DNA of 64,000 nt from Agapanthus africanus. Taxonomy: Eukaryota > Streptophyta > Magnoliopsida > Asparagales > Amaryllidaceae. The notes under the pieces are model-generated. The model saw only the letters and a list, made by a program, of their open reading frames with translations, searched no databases and was not told the DNA's origin. The translations under genes were made by a program, and so were the position numbers. Location of the stretch: NCBI GenBank assembly GCA_030015575.1, contig JASDDO010000014.1, positions 165,449,911-165,513,910 of the forward strand. The letters run 5' to 3'. Positions 31,884 to 42,700 of this stretch are shown here, in pieces (within the stretch, counting starts at the first letter, position 1; each line of letters opens with the position of its first letter).

Positions 31884-33494
31884 TGTAGGGTGTTTTTTGT
31901 CACCCCATTAAGATGGGAATACGCGCACGCGTCTCAGGCGTACTATAGATTCCCCCTGCCTAGGGTAGGCCGGGGTTTAATGATTGTGGGGATCCGAATC
32001 TCCGGCAGCCGCGGACTAAGCTGCCGTTAATTACCCCTCGCCTTTGGAGCGAGGGAACCTCCGATTGACGGGTTAAACTGTTCATGCGAACTCAATGTGC
32101 AGTGTACATGTGTTGTGTTTCGAAAAGGGGGTTTGGATATATCGGGAGCCACGCAGAGTTTTTACGGGGGTCCCGCTACCCGGATAGCGGGCTGGGGGTC
32201 AAGGGGGCTAGCAGCATATGTGTATATATATATATGTGTATATATGTATATATATATATAAGAAAGAGGGGGAAAAGGCATCCAAAAGGATGCGTGGGGG
32301 CAGCACTTTGGGCGCTGTGCGCCTAGGTGCTGTGCGCTCAGGCGCTAGAGTACTACGTGTCGGCACATGGGCGTTCTGCGCTTGAGCGCAAGTGCGCCAC
32401 GTGTCGGCACCGGGGCGACTTGCGCCTGAGCGCAAGCGCGCCACGTGTCGGCACGGGGGCGACTTGCGCTCGAGCGCTTGCGCTTGAGCGCAAGCGCGCC
32501 ACGTGTCGGCACCGGGGCGACTTGCGCTCGAGCGCTTGCGCTGGAGCGCAAGCGCTCCACGTGTCGGCATCGGGGCGACTTGCGCTCGAGCGCTTGCGCT
32601 CGAGCGCTTGCGCTCGAGCGCAAGCGCGCCACGTGTCGGCACCGGGGCGACTTGCGCTCGAGCGCAAGCGCGCCATGTGTCGGCACCGGGGCGACTTGCG
32701 CTCGAGCGCTTGCGCTTGAGCGCAAGCGCGCTACGTGTCGGCACGCGGGCGCTCTGCGCTTGAGCGCCGACGAGAAAAGGAGGCTTTTAGCCTAAGAAAC
32801 AGAAGCTATGCTTCAAAAAGGAAATATTTGTTGTTTTATATATATGGATTTAAACTCCTAGGATGTTTTGAAGCTGATGAAGGGGGTTCTTCTTCTTCCT
32901 CCTGTTGTTTGGCCGGATCTTGAAGATCAAGAAGTAAGAGATTTTAAAAATCACTCCTTTTTAAGATCTGATGGAAGATCTGAGTTCCCCTTTGTGGGTT
33001 TTGTGGTGGAAAACTACTTGGTTTTTGAAAAGAAAGAGTAAAACTCTTGATTTAATTCAAAGAAATGAGAAGGTTTAGAACCTTGGAGAAGGAGCAGGAG
33101 GCACAAAGAACCCTATTTTTGGGGGAATGAAAAGTGTTACTTTATTCATCATCATTTTGCCTTTTATAGGCTTACATATTTGCATATAGCCCCTTGGGCT
33201 TTACAAAATGGCATTTTGCCTATTCCATGGCTCATGTGCCATTACATTTTTGCACATAAGCCATGGGCTTACAAAATATTGGCTTTATGCCCATTTTACA
33301 TACATTCATGTATAAAAAATTACATAAAAAATATTTATTACATGATTTTTTTTGTTGGCATGGCGGAAGGCCAGACGCTTCGTGTTCGGGCTCGACCTGG
33401 GCATTGGCCAACTTGCTTGGGCTTGGGCCCACCTGGCTTGGGGTTGACCTTGACTTTGACTCGGTCAACAGGGGTGTAAATTTTTACCCCAACA
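31884..33494 (-). repeat. T1 5' LTR (1611 bp)
   Basis: This is the promoter LTR of T1. On the minus strand it has the U3 start at 33494, the G-box array at 32775-32345, the TATA-like tract at 32263-32215, and then R-U5 to 31884. Relative to the 3' LTR it lacks about 90 bp beside the AT tract and one array unit. Confidence 0.92.
32345..32775 (-). promoter_or_regulatory. Tandem array of fused DRE core + ABRE/G-box (8 units), T1 5' LTR
   Basis: The units are the same as in the 3' LTR. The first and last carry TACGTG, one carries CATGTG (about 32675), and the others have perfect CACGTG. The TGTCGGCA part (sense TGCCGACA) is kept in all units. One unit has an expanded run of the alternating palindromic spacer (about 32580-32625). 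Confidence 0.7.
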
Positions 33495-33499
33495 ATCAT

Positions 33500-34750
33500 A
33501 CTAAGGCCCATGGAAGCACGAATCCTCTCCTCTTCCTTGTATGTTTTAATGGATGCCCAAAGAGCCCCTTCAATGGAGATTCCTATTAAAAAGTTGTTAA
33601 ATAAAACTCAATAACATTTTACTCTAAGATATACAAAGAGTATAGATGATGTGTACCCAACGCTGCAAGGGCAACAAGCGCTGCTTGCTCACGGGTGAAT
33701 CGTTCAGAAGCTTCAAAAGTGGCCTGGAGATCAATCGCCGATAGAAGCTTCAAGACGAAAAAAATCGTCATTGGTCTCGTATTCTGATAGGCCTTCAAAT
33801 AGGGAGCATGGGGCTCTTGACCAAAGACAATATCGGCCCAAAACATGGATTTCTTCTTGTTCTGCGAACCAAGAGCAACTCCCGATGATAAGAGCTTTCT
33901 CTTTGTTGGCATCTTGGGGCAGCGTGTTCCGATGTCCGAGCCAATGTCTGACTTGGGAAACGCTGCAGACATCACATCGGGTTATGGTTTAGCCATCGAC
34001 ACCATCGGAAAAACATGCGGAGCTACTACCGCATCACCTTCTCTCAAGGAAGGACGGATGACTGCGCCTCGTTTCCGCGGGACAGCAGGGTTGCTAGCCG
34101 GAACGGAATCCTTATGATCAAGGTGTATCCGCCTCTCTTCTTTGATAATAGCGCCCGTCACGTGTTGATACCAGGCTATATAGTCGTTTAAAGCTCTCGG
34201 AATATGACTCGGTTCAGCCATCAGAAAGTGAGACCTCATGTTCAATCGCATAAAATAGTGGATCGCATTGCGAACGGTTTCCTCTGAAGCAACCGGATTG
34301 ACAAGAAACACCTCAAGAGGAACTCCCTGGTCATAGCCTAATTGTTAAGAAAAATGATGTGGGTTATACCTCATGACCAGTACTGAGGCATTTTTCCTGA
34401 ACACCAAGAATCCCGGCCTAATAGAGTACAGATGTACAATTTCCCTAGCCTTTAAACCAGAAACCCCATCTTTGAACATGTCATGAAACGGCTGGAGCAC
34501 TTTTGAAGATTCTTTGCCAATAGTCAAGACCCTATCAACAAAAGTCATGCTATTCCCAACAATGCACTGATGCAAAAGCAACCATCGAGCTGCCCGTTGT
34601 GTTGGATCGGAAGAGAAAGCATCGATCAGCCGCATGACCCGGAGGATGAAGCTAAAACCTTAGCTGGGTTTCCTTCGAGGTGGATCATCTTCGGCAAGAA
34701 AGGCCGACTCCCAAGCTCGTTCCCAATGATCTAGGAGCGAAGGAAATAGA
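33500..34750 (-). pseudogene. aORF copy 1, 5' exons (1-2)
   Basis: Exon 1 (about 34750-33655) reads WERAWESAFLAEDD, then past a TAA: MRLIDAFSSDPTQRAARWLL, HDMFKDGVSGLKAREIVHLY, LGYDQGVPLEVF and PRALNDYIAWYQ. It ends with KRKLLSSGVALGSQNKKKS and FGQEPHAP, the last shared with copy 2. Exon 2 (about 33584-33512) reads EGALWASIKTYKEEERIRAS, matching copy 2 EEALAASLKTFEEEERLRAS. The donor after exon 2 is GC instead of GT. The N-terminal half recalls plant mobile domain (PMD) proteins of transposable elements, but I am not certain. At least three in-frame stops are present. T1 lies in the intron after exon 2. Confidence 0.65.
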
Positions 34751-34759
34751 AAGAAGACG

Positions 34760-36440
34760 AAGGACGTGACTACAAATGTTGTAATCACAAATATAGTAGT
34801 TAACTCCTTCTAATTAGTTTCTAGTTTAGTATTTGGATTCGATTCTAGATTGTAGTAGTTCGTGCTCAAGTTTCGAAAATTTTCGTTTTGTATTCCACAT
34901 AACCGCTAGTTTTCGGCATGAGCATGAGCGTGCGCGCATGCTGGTAAACCTCTAAGCTAATGATATTTATTTGCAATATTTCACAAAGTAAATGGTATCA
35001 TTGTTAAAGACATCATGGTTTTTTAACGAAGTATAGAATAAAGTTGATCAGATTGATCTTGGTTGGCCAATTTCAATTTAAGAAAATGAAAAATATAAAA
35101 CTGGACTAGGCAACTACAGATTCATCATCCATACATCTATTTTTTTGTAAGGAAAAAGTAGGAAACTCCTTATTCAAATAATATATTAAATCAAAGAATA
35201 ATTACACGCGCTCACACACTGTTGGATGTTATTCATCCCATTCACAATGCTAAGGAAAGTAATATTTTGCTTTTTTAATGAGATCTAAAGTACGCTAACA
35301 ATATGTTCGTGTTGTTAAATTTGAAGTTAAAAGGCAGTAGAAAAAAATTATGGACTTTGCAATTGTAGATTTAAACTTTTGCACCTCATTTTCAATACTA
35401 AAGAAAATATTAATTTAGTGGACAATGAATTGAAACACCCAACATTTTATATATTCGGAATTCATAATAATTCCTATCAAATTTAGTCGAAAAATTAATG
35501 GAGAGGATGGCTTATGGAATCCGACCATCCATAGGTTGTTGAAAAACTAACATTTTATATGCAAAAATTTAAAGGCAATTCGTATATACGTCATCCCAAA
35601 AATTTAGTTAACTTTATAGATGGCTATCTAAATATAATGATTTCATATATATCTCCAAAACCTTGTCACTTTTGAAACACCGCCATGTTTCTAGTTACTT
35701 ATAGTCAATGTAACTTAATAACATGACGGAACTGATTAATGAAGGCTAGTTAAATTTCTTAGATATGTGACGAATCTTTTGCCTAAACTAGAAGGCATCA
35801 TAATGTACATCAAATTCTTTTATGGGGAAATAAACTCTTACCATTGAAAAGACAAAAACGTATTTATCATTGTCTTTATCATTATAACGAGAAAAGAAAG
35901 GATTCATATGTCTTTTTCTATTTTTTACCTGATTGAAAATTTAAAAAATGAGATAATTTCCTCAAGCTCTCAAAGATTTCACCCTTCACTCTCTCACTCT
36001 CTCTCTCTCCACCCTTTTCTCCCTTTTTTAAAGTAAAAAAATATCAATAAAAACCATGAAAGTTACACAAAACCCCTTGACCATTACAGTTTACTTGCCA
36101 ACTAAACTTACTTAATATGATCACCAATCTTTTTGTATTTTAAATCTTACATTGCATAGTTATCTATATAAAGGTCTAAAGATAATTTAGCTCAAAATAT
36201 TTGTGAATGCTCGTAGATTTTGATACGCCAATATACCATGTTAAAACAAATTGTTGGGAATATATGATTTATTATAAATTTCAAATATTTAAAATTTAAG
36301 TTTACAATATGCATCTATTGTAATCCATTGGACATTAATATATAAATACCCAACCATGATCTAAAAGTTAATTTGTAATGTTGGGATACACACCCAAACA
36401 TTCCATCGGCGTATGTTTAAAGCAATAAAAAGGGTGACAA
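34760..36440. other. AT-rich stretch with no recognised gene
   Basis: No convincing coding frame occurs on either strand. A CT microsatellite lies at about 35985-36012. TGTTGGGAATATATG at about 36253, with TATATAAATACC near 36340, recalls a small LTR, but no matching end was found. Confidence 0.5.
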
Positions 36441-36454
36441 GCACAACATGCAGC

Positions 36455-36643
36455 TCATGGCCATGAATAACTCTTTTGTGAAATCAGATCGCTTTCCATG
36501 TTATTATCGATGTCGTTGGCGGGTGCTAAGGCCATTTCATCGTATGTCATTGCGATTCTTGCCTCAACAAGCTCCTGAAAGAACATAGATGGAAGCAACA
36601 ATACAAAAATAGCAAGACTTATTGAATAGTTTAAGACTTCCAT
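36455..36643 (-). CDS. Possible small secreted peptide precursor (62 aa)
   Basis: The ATG at 36643 follows purine-rich AAGATCAAAGATA. Residues 1-30 look like a secretion signal: MEVLNYS, a hydrophobic core SLAIFVLLLPSMFF, then polar QELVEAR. The remaining 32 residues are acidic and Asn/Asp/Met-rich and end in SQKSYSWP. There are no cysteines and no match to CLE, CEP, PSY or RALF signatures that I know. It lies in a stretch free of recognised transposons. An intron ending at TTCTTTCAG inside the ORF is possible. It may be a chance ORF. Confidence 0.35.
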   Translation of the reverse strand: MEVLNYSISLAIFVLLLPSMFFQELVEARIAMTYDEMALAPANDIDNNMESDLISQKSYSWP

Positions 36644-36924
36644 TATCTTTGATCTTCTTAAACTTAGAGATAATCTAACCTTCTTTACTCTTGCAATTTA
36701 TACCCATTACAGAGCACCTTATTGATTCAATGCTATTGAATAATTTGTAAATAAATTAGCCAAAATCTTCTTACTTTAATGGCAAATTGATAACCTTCTT
36801 TTTTAACCTTAAGAGTTATCGAATAAACTCCTCAAACTTACTACACCACGAAATAAATCCCTCCGATCTAATTTAACAATCCTTCATGAGTAACATTATC
36901 GCCCATTTATTTATAACTATTGCC

Positions 36925-37040
36925 AAAGTGTCTTTGCTCGAGCGGTAATGATACTCCCCCACTTGATGAGAAGTCTTGGATTCGAACCCCCCAAAACTTA
37001 AGAGCTGTTGCAAAAAAGAAAAATAATAATAATTATTATT
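36925..37040 (+). repeat. SINE-like tRNA-derived repeat
   Basis: Box-A-like TTGCTCGAGCGGTA (36933) is followed by box-B-like GGATTCGAACC (36978). The sequence ends in GTTGCAAAAAAG and an AATAATAATAATT tail. This arrangement is common in plant tRNA-derived SINEs. Confidence 0.65.
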
Positions 37041-37366
37041 TCTATGTCGTGAGTCATGCAAAGAAAGGGTTAAATTGAGATGCGGTTTAGCGGCATGACT
37101 GTGACCAATAGTGTATTGCAGGAGGACATGTTCCTTGTTTTAAGTTGGGACGGGTCCCACCCCATGGGTCTTACAATAGAAATGTAACTATTACATAACT
37201 TTCTCTTCATATAACTGTATTGTATATAATGCATTTTATGTCATGTGCCATACTTTTGAAACAACAGATAATCTCATATATATGACACATGTTTAATTAA
37301 GAACAATAATTTATTAGAACTGAATGATTTTTATTGAATGATTATATTATAACCGAATGATTTTTA

Positions 37367-39802
37367 TTGAATGTTAATTTGCTAATTGTTACGTTTAAAT
37401 TGTCTTAATTAAATAAACTAGTAAACTAATTTCATGTTTAATCTAAGCTGGTGAGATTAAAATCTAGTTAATTATTGTGAAGCCTAATTAAAATATTAAA
37501 TGAATATTGTGGCCACTAGATTTGTTAAAATATCTAGATTTGCACTAAAATGGTTAAGTGATACTTACTAGGTTTTCGGAATAAATCGATTTTTATTAAG
37601 TTTGAGGCTTTGATGATCTATAGCCTATTCCCTAAAATATTTAGTGTGTTGTGAATGCGCGATTAGTACGATCGGGTTCTAGGCTTGGTAGTTGTCATGT
37701 ATAGCGACCTTAGTTGTGGTTTGTGGCATTGTTGCAAGCGCGTTTTGTGCACCAAGTGCGTACGCATCTAGTTAGTGCGCGTTGGTTGTCTTGTATCATT
37801 TGTTTCCACGATTTTTTACATATCTATCCTCTTATTTACTTGTGTGCGATCATAGAATCGGGTGCAGAGGCGTCGGACGTGGCGAGGAAAGACAAGGTTG
37901 CGATCGGATCAAATTAGCCGAGGCGTCCTGGTGAGTAGATGTACACATTTATGGGGATCGTCTGGATGGCGCCTGGTGTCCTGGTGAGTAGATGTACACA
38001 TTTATGGGGGATCGTCTGGATGGCGCGAGGCGCCCGATAGTTAGGATTACTAGTAGTGATTGTATTTATATGCGTAGTCTCCTAGTCATTCATCTCATTG
38101 CATTGCATCATCATAGATATATATGATATTATCTCATAGGACACTTGCACCATTACCATTGGTTCATACCGCACGTGCACTATTCATGTGAACACACACG
38201 CCTTTGGTAACTGCAATGTCACGAATACTAGAAAACTTGCTTAGAATCGGTATCTGTGCCTTGCACCATATATGATCTGTAGACTTGTACCTGTACAGTC
38301 ATTTTATCAGGATGGATACGTAGGATTGTTAGTCATATATACATACCGCATTGCATCATGATTCATGCATAGATTCTGGCCGTACTTCGTATGGTATATA
38401 CTATCGTATCATAGACATTCATCATCACCGACATGTTTACTTATTGTGATTCTTCTCGAGAATTTCAGTATTTATGAGATTTCTGGATTTTGAGAAAGAC
38501 CGCAAGGATTTTATAAACTTATTATCATTTTAAAGTAGAAATTTGCGGTTTTCTCGTGATATGATGTGTGTGGCGTCCACCATGTGTTTTCTCGGTTCTT
38601 GAGCGGTATCATATACCCGATTCGAGAAGGAGGATGCACCGTCTTCGGGTACATGGTGGACCCAGTGCGGTACCTCGAGGTAAAAAGATCGCATATATGG
38701 TATTGAGCCCGGCAGGGGAGCACTACCGACCGGTTATTTTTGACGCGGCGGATATCCGGAGGATACCGATGTAGTCGTGAGATTTGATGATATGGGTCGA
38801 TTCGGACTGACGAAGCTCGAGACATTGAGATATTGAGGTATTGAGACATTGCGATATAGAGATATTGAGACATTGAGATATTGGGATATATATATATATA
38901 TATATATATATTGTGTCGATGCTTGACACGGATTTTCTGTTGATTTCATTGATGATACTTCAGTTTATTGCACAGAGATTTTTCTAAGATAAGAAAGATT
39001 TTCTCATACCAGAATTGTTCATGTTTCGTGTTTGATTATGCATTCATGTTGCATTCATGTTAGTACATCGTATCATATCGATATGCGTAGGTTGACACGT
39101 ATTTGCGTGCATGCTTACGATAGCCTTATTAGATGTTATTTACTACTCACGAGTTGGCAACTCACCCCCGTCATGCCACAGTATCTTGCTGGTTCGACCC
39201 GTCAGCGCAGTAGCGGCGGGCGTACTTCCTCTTTTTGCTTCATTGGATCGATTTGCAGCTTTGCTCATGGTGGGTTGCGAGGATACTTTTGTTCCATCTT
39301 GTATTATTATTTGTATTTAGTATACTCTATCTACCCTTATATATTGGACTAGACGGTGAGACTCGTGAGACTTGTATTTGTGATATTTGGTATCGATGCT
39401 CACTTGAGCCGACGTGCTGTTTCTCATTTCTTACTTTCAGATACTTATTTCGCACTTTTGATATACATATTGCATGTGGTTGTGATTCCGCTTTTGGCGA
39501 AGAGCTAGCTCCCGCTTGGGATGCCTTTTTTTTATTATTTATATGTATTTTCTTGCATTGTACCTGTTTAGGGGCCAGTATTTACAAAGGAGACCCTGCC
39601 GAAATTTTCGGGAAATTTTGATGTTTTAAAAATGTTTAATGCGACTTATTTGTAAAAATCGCTTTCTTTAAATAAGTTTTCCTTCACTCTATTTCTCTAA
39701 ATGGTTTAGAATTTTGGGTTTTGGCTTACTTAGATGACGTTATGCCTTGAGACGTTTCGCAATTTAAGTGCCAGTCACGTTCCGTACCTTCGGGTCATGA
39801 CA
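37367..39802 (+). repeat. E4 5' LTR, lacking its first ~0.9 kb
   Basis: Homology to the 3' LTR begins at TGTTAATTTGCTAATTG (45210 in the partner) and ends TCATGACA at 39802. It holds a 53-bp tandem duplication (37925-38030) that is single in the partner. It also has an array of ATTGAGATATTGAGACATTG-like repeats at 38810-38910. Frames that stay open here are not credible genes. Confidence 0.88.
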
Positions 39803-39806
39803 AAGT

Positions 39807-39818
39807 TAGTATCAGAGC
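39807..39818 (+). other. E4 primer-binding site (initiator tRNA-Met)
   Basis: TAGTATCAGAGC matches the iMet primer TGGTATCAGAGC in 11 of 12 bases, 4 bases after the LTR end. Confidence 0.8.
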
Positions 39819-40040
39819 GATAGGTTTTACCCTTCTGAGTATAGGATGACCCTTGGTAGATGGAGTAGGTGACTTAAGCAGAGTGAGAGTGTGTATGTTC
39901 CGCGGCATACTTACGATACGGTACTCCGCCTAAGGAACCTTAGGATATATATGTATTTGCTTGTACTACCTTCCTTGATTCCAGAAATCCTTTGATTCGA
40001 TCGTAATAATCCTATCAATCCGGTTTCTTGTTCCAGCCAC

Positions 40041-40925
40041 TATGCCGCTGAAGACTACGGGGCCAGAGGGCTGCCTCTAGGGATGAGATTAGAGCAGTCT
40101 TGTTTGAGACATGGACCGATCAGGGCGGTACGCCTACCCCTCAGGGACAGAGTGATCCGCCTTCTCCAGGACGGATAGCTAGGTTGGAGTCGAGTATTCA
40201 GGACTTGTGACAGATGGTTGGATTGTTAGTTGAGGTTAGCCGAGCTCCGAGAGACGATGATGTCCCTCCTACTGCAGGGACTGTGATTGTACCTGTTGCT
40301 CAAGCAGCTGTTTCGGTTGTTACCAAGATGATTTCCGTATCCTTACAGGAGTTTTGAGGCTGAAGCCTCCAGTTTTCACCGGCACAGATGCAGTGAAGGA
40401 TCCGCAGACAATCCTCGACAGGATGGCTAGGATTGTTATTCACAGAAATGTTCTGACGATTTATGGATTGAGCTTGCGATTTTTCGTTTAAGAGGGTCTT
40501 TCTCAGACGTGGTGCGAGTCGGTTGAGAGAGGCCAAGCTGCAGATATACCTCCAATGACTGGGATGAAGTTCACAGATGTATTCCTTGCTCGTTTCCTTC
40601 CGGAGAGCGTTCGAGATGCCCGAGCTCGTAGTTCCGAGTCTTTGCGCAAGACTCCAGGGATGAAAGTGTCCGGGTACAAAATTTAGTTTACTCAGCGGTC
40701 CGATATGTTCCTTACCTGGTGGACACTGAAGAGAAACGGATAAAGAGGTCCGTGTGGAGACTGGACATGCAGTTATTTCTTGCTATTGGAGCCCAACCTT
40801 TTAACACTTACGTCGCTGTATGAACGCAACCTTACTGCTAGAGGAGCGTATTTCTGAGACTTCGGTCGTTTCTGGACCAAAGCGGAATTTTTATCGGTAT
40901 GCCATTTCAGAGGCGGTTAGGTAGA
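40041..40925 (+). pseudogene. E4 gag remnant
   Basis: It starts near ATGCCGCTGAAG (40041). Across shifting frames it keeps SRDEIRAVLFETWTDQGG, PSPGRIARLESSIQDL, LKPPVFTGTDAVKDPQTIL and MTGMKFTDVFLARFLPESVR. These resemble the Gag of Tekay/Del elements, including the capsid helix with W and F...F spacing. At least six stops and one frame change are present. No zinc knuckle was identified. Confidence 0.7.
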
Positions 40926-40999
40926 CGCCGTTGTGACAAGTATTCTTTTGGTGTTTTCTTCCGATGTGTAATTCTTTCTGGTGTTGTTTGAAATGGTAT

Positions 41000-42100
41000 C
41001 AACATATTTTGTATCGAAGTTCAGCCGACAATAGTCCTTGCTAAACAGCCGCTTGTTGAGATTTCTTCCATAAGCTAATCTTTTGTCGCCCGATATGATT
41101 TCTCGCTCGTGTTTGTTTTGTTCGTATCGGAGACAGGGATTCTTCTGTCAATTTGATTTTTTTCACGATATGTTAAACCTTGACGTTCTTCTGAGCATGG
41201 ATTGGTTAGCCACGTGTTATGCGTCCGTGGACTGCCGTGAGGAGGCAATCAGATTTAGTTTTCCGAGTGAGCCGGTTCTTGTTATTCAGGGAGACCGTAG
41301 TGTCGCCTTTCCCAGTTTGAATTTTTCTCTTTGTGCTACTCCGTACTTGAGAAAACGATGTCAGGGATTCTTAGCGTATGTTTGAGATGTTGGAGCCGTA
41401 GAGGTCCCGTTAGACCAGGTCCCGATTGGGAGAGAGTTTCCAAATGTTTTCCTGACGAGTTGCTTGGTTTGCCGTCAGAGCGCAATATTGAGTTTTACTT
41501 TGACTTGATTCCCGGCACGGAGCCTTTTTCTATACCGCCATATCGGATGGACCCGGCGGAGCTTAAAGAACTAAAGGATCAGTTGCAAGATTTGTTGGAT
41601 AAAGGATTTGTTCGTCCGAGTGTGTCACCTTGGGGAGCTCTTGTTCTGTTCGTCAAGAAGAAGGACGGCAGTTTGCGTTTGTGCATCGGTTATCGTCGGT
41701 TGAATTGAGTTACTGTGCGGAACAGATAGCCCTTACCTCGTATTGATGATTTGTTCGACCAGCTCCAGGGTGCGGGACATTTCTCGAAAATTGACTTGTG
41801 ATCAGGCTACCATCAGTTGTGGGTTCGAAAGGATGATATTCTGAAGACTGCTTTTCACACACGTTATAGGCATTATGAGTTCTTGGTGATGCCGTTCGAG
41901 CTCACCAATGCCCTAGCAGCATTTATGGATTGGATGAACCACATATTCTGGCCGCTTCTTGATCAGTTATTATCATGTTCGTTGATTACATTTTAGTACA
42001 CTTTTGGAGCCGAGTGGGGCCTGGGCAGTAACTAAGGATTTCGTTGCAGACTTTGAGGAAGCACCAGCTATTCGCTAAATTATCCACGTGTGTTTTCTAG
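41000..42100 (+). pseudogene. E4 protease end and reverse transcriptase remnant
   Basis: The frame at 41083-41385 holds the protease C-terminal part (LDVLLSMDWLATCYASVDC). The frame at 41331-41708 holds the RT N-terminus: [60 protein letters not shown] and [11 protein letters not shown], then a stop. Fragments PRIDDLFDQLQGAGHFSKID and [17 protein letters not shown] follow. The catalytic YxDD region is frameshifted and unreadable. Confidence 0.8.
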
Positions 42101-42700
42101 TTGGATAGTGTGGACTTCTTGGGACACGTAGTTACGAAAGATGGTAAGTATGGAACCGAAGAAGATCGAGGCCGTTTAGCACTGGCCCTGATCTGTATCA
42201 GTGGTTCGCAGCATTTTGGGTTTGGACGGATACTATTGATATTTCTTACAGGATTTTTTTTGCATATAGCTGCAACGTTGACCGGGTTGACCCGGAAGGG
42301 AGTTTCTTTTCTTTGGACTGAGATATGCGAGCAGAGCTTTCAGCAGTTGAAGACTCTTTTGACTACTACGCCAGTTTTATCTTTGTCTTTAGGAACAGGC
42401 GGTTTTGTTGTTTATTGCGATGCTTCTCAGTAGTTGAAGAAGCACGAGCAGAACTATCCCACTCATGATTTATAGATGGCTGTAGTTGTTTTTGCACTCA
42501 AGATTTAGATACACTACTTATACGGCGAGTCGTGACAGATATTCACGGACCATAAGAGTTTAAAGTACATTTTTTTCAGCAGCGAGATCTGAATTTGAGA
42601 CAGCACAGTTGGATGGAGCTAGTGAAAGACTATGGCTGCGAGATTCTTTATCATCCGGGCAAGGCGAATGTTGTGGCAGATGTTTTAAGTTGGAAGCCCG
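42101..42700 (+). pseudogene. E4 RNase H remnant
   Basis: VDFLGHVVTKDG (RT connection) and SFQQLKTLLTTTPVLSLSLG lead to FVVYCDASQ, with the first catalytic Asp. After stops come KKHEQNYPTHDL, AVVVFALKI, IHYLYGE and IFTDHKSLKY, then YHPGKANVVADVL near 42655-42690. These are landmarks of gypsy RNase H. Three stops in 40 codons show decay. Confidence 0.78.

Larger units (their letters stand above)
25009..33494 (-). mobile_element. T1: non-autonomous Tat-type LTR retrotransposon, TSD ATCAT
   Basis: LTRs at 25009-26755 and 31884-33494 both begin TGTTGGGGTAAAAATTT and end CACCCTACA on the minus strand. The flanking 5 bases are ATCAT on both sides (25004-25008, 33495-33499). The primer site at 31861 and the polypurine tract at 26756 place the 5' LTR on the right. 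The interior has a broken gag and about 2.8 kb of tandem repeats and hairpins, but no protease, RT, RNase H or integrase. Its 3' repeats are homologous to those of E3, so E3-like elements are the likely helpers. It inserted into intron 2 of aORF copy 1, in the same direction as that gene. Confidence 0.93.
15765..34760 (+). mobile_element. E2: degenerate Tat-type Ty3/gypsy element, interrupted by T1
   Basis: On the plus strand: LTR remnant, primer site (16187), gag, CHHC knuckle motifs, protease part, and RT ending at 22498. After this comes an antisense gene on the minus strand, split by T1 (25009-33494). The Tat placement rests on VF[DEN]RL-like repeats in the Gag N-terminus, the LLGRPWLHEYN protease motif and the RT type. 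RNase H and integrase are absent after the RT. No 3' LTR was recognised right of 34760. Its original left end may include 10654-10745, which was contiguous with 15765 before the solo LTR inserted. Confidence 0.75.

Noticed and set aside
36253..36410. A small copia-like LTR starting TGTTGGGAATATATG
   Set aside because: No matching terminus, target duplication or partner copy was found.
39032..39621. Overlapping ORFs near the end of the E4 5' LTR, also at 46824-47318
   Set aside because: They lie inside LTR sequence, are hydrophobic/Cys-rich by composition, and differ in length between the two LTRs because of frame-breaking changes.
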